Shown here: piece after piece, positions 47,305 to 54,298 of the stretch
Numbering within the stretch: the first letter of the stretch is position 1
Layout: every line of letters starts with the position of its first letter
Assembly (NCBI RefSeq): GCF_013407925.2
Contig: NZ_CP060201.1
Coordinates: 3,224,001 to 3,288,000 of the forward strand
Source: Pseudomonas protegens
Lineage (GTDB): Bacteria; Pseudomonadota; Gammaproteobacteria; Pseudomonadales; Pseudomonadaceae
Length of the DNA: 64,000 nt
Direction: 5' to 3'
Position numbers and translations under genes: made by a program
The notes under the pieces: model-generated
Seen by the model: only the letters and a program-made list of their open reading frames with translations
What the model was told of the DNA's origin: nothing
The model's database searches: none

Positions 47305-47711
47305 TGGCCAGCACACGTAGTGAAATTATGCGTGCAGTCAAGCGAACGCATACTAAGCCGGAACTTAAAGTGCGAAGACTACTACACGCACTAGGGCTGC
47401 GCTTTAGGCTTCATCGTCGTGACCTGCCAGGCTCTCCTGATATCGTTCTGCCAAAATATCGCTGCATCATCTTTGTCCATGGTTGTTTTTGGCATCGACA
47501 TCCAGGATGCCGCTATGCGACTACTCCAAAGACACGACAGGAATTTTGGATACCAAAGTTTTCCGCAAATGTAGAGCGTGATTATCGAAAGCATGCCCAG
47601 CTAATTGAGCTGGGCTGGAAGGTTTTGATTGTCTGGGAATGTGAAGTTCGGAATGAAACGGCTTTGACGCAACGTTTTACGCAAGAGTTCGGGCTTTCTC
47701 AATTTCTTTGA
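47301..47711 (+). CDS. vsr: very-short-patch repair endonuclease (Vsr)
   Basis: Vsr, 136 residues, nicks beside T:G mismatches left by deamination of 5-methylcytosine. Conserved features are E21 (TKPELKVRRLLHALGLRFRLH), D47 (PGSPDIVLP), H60/C62/H65/C70 (VHGCFWHRHPGC) that carry the zinc and active-site histidines, and the C-terminal WECEV. It overlaps the ATPase gene, and its 3' end overlaps the convergent cytosine methyltransferase by 35 bases, matching the known functional pairing of Vsr with a C5-methyltransferase. In this context a restriction role cannot be excluded. Confidence 0.95.
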   Translation: MMASTRSEIMRAVKRTHTKPELKVRRLLHALGLRFRLHRRDLPGSPDIVLPKYRCIIFVHGCFWHRHPGCRYATTPKTRQEFWIPKFSANVERDYRKHAQLIELGWKVLIVWECEVRNETALTQRFTQEFGLSQFL

Positions 47712-48735
47712 GGTGCTGTTTTAGGCTCAAACCGATAACTTCGCCAAGACGCACGGGTACGGCATTACCGATCATGCGTCCTACCGATTTGAAGGTTATA
47801 TCTTCTGGTGGCATGAATACATAGTTGAGCGGGAAGGATTGTAGTAGTGCAGCTTCACGAAGGGATATTCCTCGATTTTGCTCTGGATGCCCAAAACGTC
47901 CATTACCAAAGCCATAGCAAAGCGTTGTCATGGTGGGGCCTGGTTGATCCCATCGCATGCGCCCATACACGCTAGGATAAGTCTTGCCACTCTCCTTTTT
48001 GTGACATGTAGCTATGAGATCAGGAGGCCAATCCTTCCATGTCCCGCCTGGTCGAGAGTGAATAATTCTCTTAATATTCAATGGGTTCAGGCTTGCAGCT
48101 CGATGCAGGGGATCGTTTGGATCGCACTCCCCTGCAGCGAGACGCGGTAGATGGCCAATCGTTTTCTCAACAGTCACCGGGTGTTCATGATGAGTGGGTT
48201 TGATCAGTGAAATAGGTCCAAGCTTGGATGCAAGGAGGACATGACGGCGACGCTGTTGAGGAAGTCCATAAGCGGTGCAGGTGACTTTTTCAGCCCAGAC
48301 GAAGTAGTTTAGGTCTTCAAGCGCTTTGACGAAGTCGTGATAAACCTTGTGCTTTGTCACGTCAGGAACGTTTTCCATTGTGACTAGCTCTGGCTGCACG
48401 CCTTCAATGAGCCTTTTGAAGGCATAGAGCAAAGGCCACTTACGGTCTAGCTTGGTATCTCGGCCTTGATTGTAGCTAGAGAACGGTTGGCAGGGCGCAC
48501 AGCCAGCCAATAGCTTGATGGATTTTGGTCGGTACCATCTGGCAATTTCTTCGACCGATACATCCTCCACACTCTTGGTTATGAAGGCAGTGCCATTGTT
48601 TTTTTCGTAGGCGTATTTGCAGTTTTGGTCAATGTCATAGCCTGCGCGTACGCGCACGCCGGCTTTGCGTAGCCCTGCGGTCAAGCCGCCGGCACCACAA
48701 AAAAGGTCAACAGTATCGATCTTTGGCATTGGCAT
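47677..48735 (-). CDS. DNA (cytosine-5) methyltransferase
   Basis: A 352-residue C5-cytosine methyltransferase. Motif I is VDLFCGAGGLTAGLRKAG, motif IV is GCAPCQPFS with catalytic C82, motif VI is ENVPDV at 121, motif VIII is QQRRRHVLLA, and motifs IX-X are RMRWDQPGPTMTT and GNAVPVRLG. The target-recognition region between VIII and IX is short to medium in length; the recognised sequence cannot be read from it. It faces vsr and the GHKL ATPase tail to tail, which makes these three genes a probable restriction-modification cassette with modification transcribed separately. Confidence 0.95.
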   Translation of the reverse strand: MPMPKIDTVDLFCGAGGLTAGLRKAGVRVRAGYDIDQNCKYAYEKNNGTAFITKSVEDVSVEEIARWYRPKSIKLLAGCAPCQPFSSYNQGRDTKLDRKWPLLYAFKRLIEGVQPELVTMENVPDVTKHKVYHDFVKALEDLNYFVWAEKVTCTAYGLPQQRRRHVLLASKLGPISLIKPTHHEHPVTVEKTIGHLPRLAAGECDPNDPLHRAASLNPLNIKRIIHSRPGGTWKDWPPDLIATCHKKESGKTYPSVYGRMRWDQPGPTMTTLCYGFGNGRFGHPEQNRGISLREAALLQSFPLNYVFMPPEDITFKSVGRMIGNAVPVRLGEVIGLSLKQHLKEIEKARTLA

Positions 48736-49616
48736 TGAGTCCGCCTCCTAATGGAGGCCATTCTAGCTGGATCTGGCGTAAAGATCGAGCACGAATAGTG
48801 CGTTGAAATATGTTTCCGCCGTGAGGGTCCGTCAAGCACATCTTCCTGATGTCGCTGGCGAAGGTCATAGTGCCCACCTGATTTTTAGTGGACACGGTTG
48901 TCAATATGGCCGGAATCTGATAGGTGGAAGGTTATTGAGAGATTGCAGCGACATCAGTGGGCATTTGCCTACCCGGCGCAAGGAGTATCCCCCACACGTA
49001 TTGGGCATCTAGAAATCCAGGCGGGGGAAATTTCTGAGGGCGCTTCAATCAAGTGGTGCTATTAAGATAGACTAAAACTAAATAGGTTTGAGTGAGTACG
49101 TAACTATTACGGATATTACCGTCTATGAATATGAAGTGACGCACAGAACGAAGATCGCGAATTTCATATACAGTGCAGACTATCCGATTCTTACTGGAAT
49201 CATCATCCGCTTCTGCCAAATGGTTCTAGATGACGCTTTTTCGTCAAATCAGTAACTTCAGACGGATTTGCTGGCGGAGCGCGATCAACTCGCTTTTAGC
49301 GTCGAAACTCAATATCTTTTCGGTCATAAAAATCAGCGCTTATTAGACCAGCTAGCTGGCTTGTCTGCTCCTACCTAGAAGGAATCAACTACCTTGTGGA
49401 CAGGTGTTTGGTGGGCAGTGAATCACGATACTTCAGGTAAAGGTCAAGCGCGAGAATCAACTCATCTCGGGTCCAGGCAGGGCAGGGTTGGATTGGGATT
49501 GATGGGTAGGTTCTTCCATGGTCTCGACTCTAAGAGTCCAATAATTCAATGGTCAGTGGCTGGATGCAATCTTGCAATAGTGGAATGCCCCTGTCAGAAG
49601 CAAGCATGGAGCTGCT
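48736..49616. other. 880-base stretch with no convincing gene
   Basis: No frame with both a start signal and recognisable protein is present. A TTG-initiated frame of 55 codons at 49088-49255 (ending FCQMVLDDAFSSNQ) and a frame of about 40 codons ending at 49378 (LLAERDQLAFSVETQYLFG) look like protein remnants, and the stretch may be debris of former cargo. The promoter of the methyltransferase must lie near 48740-48850. Confidence 0.45.
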
Positions 49617-50177
49617 ATGAAGCTGGACCGGCTAGATCTCATCGACAAACAGATGCGCTTGATACTCGCAGTGAAGCGAGGTCGGTCCGATAGGTGGTGT
49701 CTCAGGCTATGGAGCCACTTCATCAAGGCTAGAGATGGCCATCAATGCGTCGTTTGCTCTTCGGATGGTCGTACTCAGGCCCACCACATCTTTCGTAGGT
49801 CGGTGTATCGGTACGGTTGGTATCAGACGGGTAATGGCATCACGCTTTGTCATGAGTGCCATGAGCGACAGCACTCTACCTTCAATGGCCGGCCAAATAT
49901 GAATCTGCCGATGGATGCGGAAGGTGGGGACAACTTAGATGAAGCGCTCGTCTATTTCGATTGCTTGATTAGGTCCGCGAACATTCAAGGACATGATCAC
50001 GACGAGTTCTATTACATAGACGATCACATGCTGTTTTTCTTCATGCGTCTGCAGCAGTGCGAGCACATGCGTAAATTTTTGGAGTGCGGAAAGTACAGCC
50101 GACTGAGAATCGCTCATGAAATTTGGCGAACCTTTCCGCCAAGCGTTCTAGCAGCACTCATACGAGCCAACCTTTGA
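49617..50177 (+). CDS. HNH endonuclease, first of tandem pair
   Basis: A 186-residue protein with an HNH nuclease core: CVVC (about residues 42-45), then AHHIFRRS and GNGITLCHECHERQHSTFNG. The paired CxxC motifs would bind zinc and the His-Asn-His residues a catalytic metal. The second half is helical and of unknown role. ATG 49617 has GGAG about 8 bases upstream. The stop overlaps the start of a second, related HNH gene. No methyltransferase or helicase adjoins it directly. Confidence 0.87.
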   Translation: MKLDRLDLIDKQMRLILAVKRGRSDRWCLRLWSHFIKARDGHQCVVCSSDGRTQAHHIFRRSVYRYGWYQTGNGITLCHECHERQHSTFNGRPNMNLPMDAEGGDNLDEALVYFDCLIRSANIQGHDHDEFYYIDDHMLFFFMRLQQCEHMRKFLECGKYSRLRIAHEIWRTFPPSVLAALIRANL

Positions 50178-50788
50178 TGATTCCGAGAGAGGCATTTCGC
50201 GGCATATCTCCGGCGATTGAACACTTGGAGGCTGCAAGGGCGGCATTGATGCGAGCTGTCACGGCCCAGCGCTCGGAGCGGTGGTGTTTGGCGTTATGGG
50301 GGCGCTTCATCCGGATGCGTGATGGCTACCGATGTGTGCATTGTGAGTCAGTGCAAAAGATCCAAGCGCACCATATTTTCCGTCGAGTCACATTCCCTCA
50401 TGGAAAGTATGAGTTGGGCAACGGCATCACCCTATGTCACGGATGCCACAAATCTCTGCATGCGAAATTCAATGGCCGACCACTAAAGAGCGAGCCGCTC
50501 AACGCGCGTGGTGGCGATGACCAGGATGAAATGGCTTATCTCTATGGACGCCTTGCGGCCGACGCCGATGATCGAGGGCTCGATAAGGAGCGTTTCTATT
50601 TCATTAGCGACCGGATGTTGGAGTATTTCGTGGCGTTGCAAGGGTACGAGCCGCTTCTCCAAGATATACAGGCAGGAGGGACTAGCCGCATACATTTTGC
50701 CCACGCCATATGGTGGAGCATGCCTGAGAAATTCTATGAGATGGTGTATGGCCAAATCTTGAGCGCTGTGTTTGCTGCCAAGGAGTAA
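50177..50788 (+). CDS. HNH endonuclease, second of tandem pair
   Basis: A 203-residue paralogue of the preceding protein. It shares the layout WCLxLWxxFI-xRDG-CVxC, AHHIFRR, GNGITLCHGCHKSLHAKFNG, a D-rich GGDD(Q/N) segment, a YF(Y/F)I-D-ML helix and AHxIWxxxP near the C-terminus. The start at ATG 50177 overlaps the previous TGA (TGATG), so translation is coupled; a longer frame to 50123 is open but lacks this signal. Divergence of the two copies is substantial, so the duplication is not recent or the two work as a heterodimer. Confidence 0.87.
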   Translation: MIPREAFRGISPAIEHLEAARAALMRAVTAQRSERWCLALWGRFIRMRDGYRCVHCESVQKIQAHHIFRRVTFPHGKYELGNGITLCHGCHKSLHAKFNGRPLKSEPLNARGGDDQDEMAYLYGRLAADADDRGLDKERFYFISDRMLEYFVALQGYEPLLQDIQAGGTSRIHFAHAIWWSMPEKFYEMVYGQILSAVFAAKE

Positions 50789-50893
50789 GTTTCGCCTTTG
50801 ACCTACTCAATATCGGCTGTTCTAGACCACCATCTTCGCCAGTCAGTCTGTGTGGTACGCTCAGAATATCGCTGGATTCATGAGGTAATCCAA

Positions 50894-51088
50894 ATGAGCA
50901 GTTTTCATCAGACAGATAGCAGCTTTGCCGAGATCATTGAGGGCAAGGCTCGCCGACGCGAAGAACTGATAAAAGCTATCCGAGAGGCAGACCCGGCGGT
51001 CTTGGCGGAAGCAACTGAGCGCCTCAGAGAGGCTATGCGCCATAGAGATCCCAGCCAGCGGCGTCGCCGGCTAGGACGGCTGTTATAG
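50894..51088 (+). CDS. small charged protein, 64 aa, beside the HNH pair
   Basis: I do not recognise a family. The protein is very rich in charged residues (EGKARRREELIKAIREAD and RDPSQRRRRLGRLL) and predicted helical throughout, with a basic C-terminus that could bind nucleic acid. ATG 50894 is preceded by GAGG at good spacing, unlike the longer frame from 50798. It lies about 105 bases after the second HNH gene, same strand, and is the last gene before the transposon end. A role as partner or inhibitor of the HNH proteins is only a guess. Confidence 0.55.
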   Translation: MSSFHQTDSSFAEIIEGKARRREELIKAIREADPAVLAEATERLREAMRHRDPSQRRRRLGRLL

Positions 51089-51286
51089 CCGTTTTTCGAT
51101 TACGGCTGCCTGAGCTTTGCCAGCTGTTCTTCCAGCAGCCAATTGCTGGGCGTTTAGTAGACTCTCCTGTACCAGCTCCAGTTTGTTGATCTCTCCCTGA
51201 TACTGATGGCTGGTTGGGATTCAGTCTCATCTAGTCACGAGACCTAATGGTATCGGCCAAGTCTTATTTGAGGGATAGATCTACCA

Positions 51287-51376
51287 GGGGCTGGGGGGGC
51301 GTCTGCGCCTTTTGGCTTGATCGTCTGCGGCCAGCGCCTCCTTAGGCGCAGCAGTTAGTAAGCCCCCCCCCCAGCC
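51287..51376. repeat. long imperfect palindrome with G- and C-tracts
   Basis: GGCTGGGGGGG (51289-51299) faces a run of eleven C followed by AGCC (51363-51376). Inside, CTGCGCC (about 51303) faces GGCGCAG (51345-51351), and GCGCCTCCTTAGGCGC (51334-51349) is itself a hairpin. The whole can fold as one extended cruciform-like structure just inside the transposon end. I do not recognise it. Confidence 0.6.
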
Positions 51377-51384
51377 TCAAAAGA

Positions 51385-51602
51385 GATGAAACTTTATTTT
51401 TATAGTTTTCGGCGATTTTCGACGTTGATCGAAAATTAAGATGATACTTTAGCGCCTTTCACGATCATCTTAGAAAATGCCTGGCCAAGTGCTTTGCCAC
51501 AAATGATTCTCTAGTTAGTACATTGATTCTTATAGATTTTTTCGAGCGGCCAGGCCTCTCTCGGCTCTTAACCTTAGGATGGGACTTTATTTTCATCCCA
51601 CA
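51385..51602. repeat. Tn7-L-like end with separated TnsB-type sites
   Basis: Copies of the TnsB-type motif in inverted orientation occur at 51385-51405, about 51440-51456 (weaker) and 51577-51602, the last being terminal. Wide spacing over about 220 bases resembles the left end of Tn7, in contrast to the dense array at the glmS-proximal end. Confidence 0.85.
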
Positions 51603-51607
51603 AGACA
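51603..51607. repeat. target-site duplication, right copy
   Basis: AGACA follows the CCCACA terminus directly and matches 34981-34985. Confidence 0.93.
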
Positions 51608-51631
51608 GCTGTAACCCCATCACCCAAGGAA

Positions 51632-51663
51632 GTCCCGGCTTGTGCACAGGCCGGGATTTTTTT
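51632..51663 (+). terminator. glmS terminator displaced by the transposon
   Basis: A GC-rich stem (51633-51642 with 51647-51656, partly with G-T pairing near the loop) is followed by seven T residues. It lies 30 bases past the transposon and so would originally have been about 55-60 bases after the glmS stop. Confidence 0.85.
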
Positions 51664-51682
51664 ATTGAGCTGTGGAAAACCT

Positions 51683-52003
51683 ATGAAGCTGCGCTTGATT
51701 CATGGATGGACGATTGCCCTGATCCTGGTGGTCCTGCTGCTGGGCGGGCTGACGCCGGTGCTGTCCAATAGCCTGTTGCTGCTGATGGACCGGGACAACT
51801 TCATTCCCGCCGAATCCTCGATCTGGACCTTTGAGCCGACTCTGATCAACCAGGGGGCAGCTTCCTATTGGCTGTACGGCGAAGACCGGCAGCACTACTT
51901 CTATTTTTCCTACGCCGAGGATCAGCCGTATCAGCTGATCGCCAGGGACAACCTCTGCCCAGGTTTCGACAGGCACGACGTGCGCACCTGGTGCCGACCC
52001 TGA
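51683..52003 (+). CDS. small membrane-anchored hypothetical protein, 106 aa
   Basis: I do not recognise a named family. The protein has one N-terminal membrane segment (about residues 8-36, TIALILVVLLLGGLTPVL) and a polar C-terminal domain rich in Tyr and Asp with two cysteines, probably in the periplasm. It follows the glmS terminator, a position where pseudomonads often have a small gene. The start ATG 51683 has only a weak GGAAAA site. Confidence 0.65.
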   Translation: MKLRLIHGWTIALILVVLLLGGLTPVLSNSLLLLMDRDNFIPAESSIWTFEPTLINQGAASYWLYGEDRQHYFYFSYAEDQPYQLIARDNLCPGFDRHDVRTWCRP

Positions 52004-52555
52004 AACTCCGGTCATGAATCTTGCTGCCGGTGCTTGTGGATAACCACATGCCGGTGCTCACTGTGGCAGCGAGCGGGTGGTGTTCGCCGACCAGCGTGAT
52101 TGCAGGATCCAAAGTGGGCATATCAGGTTTCTCTCTACTGTGATGGGTTGCCAGATTGGCAAGTCCATCTCGGCGCCATGCCGCTGCCAGCATCAGCGGG
52201 AAGTACTGCCCCGAATGCTGTCGCGCAAAGGTTTCCTGCGGAGGTGAAATCCATCTTTGCTCGTTTGTTTCGGTGACTCGGCGAGCTATCCACAGGCCGG
52301 CGTGACTGGGTAAAAGTTACGTCAGTTTTATCCCTTTGTAATATTTTGAAACCTATACTCGCCCTGGTCCTGCAAACGGGTAAACCCGGCTTGCGCCGTT
52401 TTTGGTTTTGCGCTCGACCCACCTGCCGATATTTCCCTGCCCAGCCTCCCTCCATGGTTTCGCTGCCCCGCTAGAGTGTAGGTAGCGCGCTGCGGTCGCG
52501 GATCGGGTTATGCCGCAGGTGCGCCCTCCTGAACGTACCGGGAACCTGACTGATC
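52004..52555. other. 552-base spacer containing a glmS remnant
   Basis: No intact gene is seen. Bases 52028-52100 resemble glmS codons from about 510 onward, with an internal deletion. A TATACT -10-like hexamer lies near 52356, and a one-mismatch DnaA box near 52289. The start of the ABC-permease gene at 52556 ends the gap. Confidence 0.5.
52028..52100 (+). pseudogene. decayed fragment of glmS
   Basis: CTTGTGGATAAC-ACATGCCGGTG-TCAC-GTGGC matches glmS at 34658-34695 at nearly every base, and TGTTCGCCGAC-CAG then resembles the glmS segment around 34768, so about 60 bases between are missing. In frame it would read LVDNHMPVLTVA, against [12 protein letters not shown] in glmS. It cannot encode an enzyme. 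Confidence 0.7.
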
Positions 52556-54298
52556 ATGAACAGGGTATTGCGTCACTACATACCGGCTGGCACCCGGCGC
52601 TTGCTGCCCAACCGCTGGGACCTGATCGCCATGCCGCTGGTGATCGGTTTCCTGCTGTTCTTTTCCATCGGGGCGCATCAGACCTGGGCGCCGATCTCGA
52701 CCCTGGAAACCCAGGCCATTTCCCTGGACCCGGCCAACCTTCCCGAATACGCGATCCGCACCACCTTGCGCATGCTGGCGGCGATGATCGCTGCGCTGAT
52801 CTTCACCCTGGTCTACGGCACCCTGGCGGCCAAGAGCCGGCGCGCCGGCAAGCTGCTGGTGCCGGTGCTGGACATCCTCCAGTCGGTGCCGGTGCTGGGC
52901 TACATCTCGTTCACCGTGACCTTCTTCCTGCTGCTGTTTCCCGGCCGGGTGCTGGGCGCCGAGTGCGCGGCGATCTTTGCCATCTTCACCAGCCAGGCAT
53001 GGAACATGACCTTCAGCTTCTACCAGTCCCTGCGCACGTTGCCGCGGGACCTGGAGGAGGTGGCGAGCAACCTGCAATTGTCCAGCTGGCAGAAGTTCTG
53101 GAAGCTCGATGCGCCGTTCGCCATCCCCGGGCTGGTGTGGAACATGATGATGAGCATGTCCGGCGGCTGGTTCTTCGTGGTGGCTTCGGAGGCGATCACC
53201 GTCGGCGACAAGACCATCACCTTGCCCGGCGTCGGGGCCTACCTGGCCACGGCCATCGAACAGCGTGACCTGCACGCCGTGGGCTACGTGATCCTGACCA
53301 TGATCGTGGTGATCCTGATCTACGACCAGTTCCTGTTCCGTCCGCTGGTGGCCTGGGCCGACAAGTTCCGCATGGAAAACACCGCCTCCCAGGGCGGTGC
53401 GCCAGAGTCCTGGGTGCTTAACCTGATCCAGCGTACCCGGGTCGTGCAGCGCCTGTTGCGCCCGCTGACCCGTGGCCTGGCGCGGATCGGCAATCTGCGC
53501 CTGGGCGCTGCGCGCACCTCGCACCGGTCGCGGCTTGCCAGCCCGCGGGCGTCGCGGCTGATCGATTGGCTGTGGGGCACCGGGATCGCCTTGCTGACGC
53601 TCTATGCGCTGTACCACATCGTGCTCTACGTCGGCACCGAAGTGACCTTAGGCGAGCTGTGGCACGTGCTGGGGTTGGGCTGCATCACCTTGTTGCGGGT
53701 GGTGCTGCTGATTTTCCTGGCATCGCTGGTCTGGGTGCCGCTGGGGGTGATGATCGGCCTGCGTCCGCACCTGGCGGAGAAGATCCAGCCGCTGGCGCAG
53801 TTCCTGGCGGCGTTCCCGGCCAACCTGCTGTTCCCGGTGTTCGTCATCTTCATCCTGCATTACCAGCTCAACCCGGATATCTGGCTCAGCCCGCTGATCG
53901 TGCTGGGCACCCAGTGGTACATCCTGTTCAACGTGATCGCCGGGGCCAGCGCCTTTCCCAATGATTTTCGCGAGGCCGCGACCAACTTCCGCATCCGTGG
54001 CTGGCAATGGTGGCGCCAGGTGATGTTGCCGGGGATCTTCCCCTACTACATCACCGGGGCGATCACCGCTTCCGGCGGGGCCTGGAACGCCAGCATCGTT
54101 TCCGAATTCGTTTCCTGGGGGCAGGACAAAGTGGTCGCCCACGGCCTGGGCGCCTATATCGCCCAGACCACGGCGGCCGGCGACTTTCCGAAAATCACCC
54201 TCGGGGTGGTGGTCATGTCGTTTTTTGTCGTGGCCTTCAATCGTCTGCTGTGGCGGCCGCTGTATGCCATGGCGGAGAACAAGCTGCGACTGGACTGA
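52556..54298 (+). CDS. ABC transporter permease with two fused permease domains (NitT/TauT type)
   Basis: A 580-residue inner-membrane protein made of two binding-protein-dependent permease domains in tandem, each with about six helices. The EAA-loop-like motifs occur as DLEEVASNLQLSSWQKFWKLDAPFAIPG (first half) and DFREAATNFRIRGWQWWRQVMLPGIFPYYITG (second half). This resembles the nitrate/sulfonate/taurine branch. Substrate is unknown; no periplasmic binding protein is encoded beside it. Its stop overlaps the ATPase start. Confidence 0.92.
   Translation: MNRVLRHYIPAGTRRLLPNRWDLIAMPLVIGFLLFFSIGAHQTWAPISTLETQAISLDPANLPEYAIRTTLRMLAAMIAALIFTLVYGTLAAKSRRAGKLLVPVLDILQSVPVLGYISFTVTFFLLLFPGRVLGAECAAIFAIFTSQAWNMTFSFYQSLRTLPRDLEEVASNLQLSSWQKFWKLDAPFAIPGLVWNMMMSMSGGWFFVVASEAITVGDKTITLPGVGAYLATAIEQRDLHAVGYVILTMIVVILIYDQFLFRPLVAWADKFRMENTASQGGAPESWVLNLIQRTRVVQRLLRPLTRGLARIGNLRLGAARTSHRSRLASPRASRLIDWLWGTGIALLTLYALYHIVLYVGTEVTLGELWHVLGLGCITLLRVVLLIFLASLVWVPLGVMIGLRPHLAEKIQPLAQFLAAFPANLLFPVFVIFILHYQLNPDIWLSPLIVLGTQWYILFNVIAGASAFPNDFREAATNFRIRGWQWWRQVMLPGIFPYYITGAITASGGAWNASIVSEFVSWGQDKVVAHGLGAYIAQTTAAGDFPKITLGVVVMSFFVVAFNRLLWRPLYAMAENKLRLD

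Larger units (their letters stand above)
34986..51602. mobile_element. complete Tn7-like transposon at attTn7 (16,617 bp)
   Basis: The element begins TGTGGGATG at 34986, exactly 25 bases after the glmS stop, and ends CATCCCACA at 51602. The 5-base direct repeat AGACA lies on both sides (34981-34985 and 51603-51607). The terminal 9 bases are perfect inverted repeats and the next 15 or so are nearly so. tnsABCDE read inward from the glmS-proximal (Tn7 right-type) end, and the cargo lies between tnsE and the distal end. This is the standard site and orientation of Tn7. Perfect DnaA boxes, common in the flanking DNA, were not found inside it. Confidence 0.97.

Noticed and set aside
48803..48904. 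Insertion-sequence end suggested by GTGCCCACCTGATTTTTAGT
   Set aside because: The motif resembles ends of some insertion sequences, but no partner repeat or transposase remnant was found nearby.
49394..49693. 99-codon frame before the HNH genes
   Set aside because: It has no start signal or protein-like pattern, and it overlaps the better-supported start of the HNH gene at 49617.
51334..51372. Integron attC-like recombination site
   Set aside because: The GTTAGTA near 51355 does not fit the GTTRRRY core, no matching left core was found, and no integron integrase is present.
54007..54297. N-terminal extension of the ABC ATPase
   Set aside because: The upstream part lies inside the permease gene in another frame; the ATG at 54298 overlapping the permease stop is the natural start.
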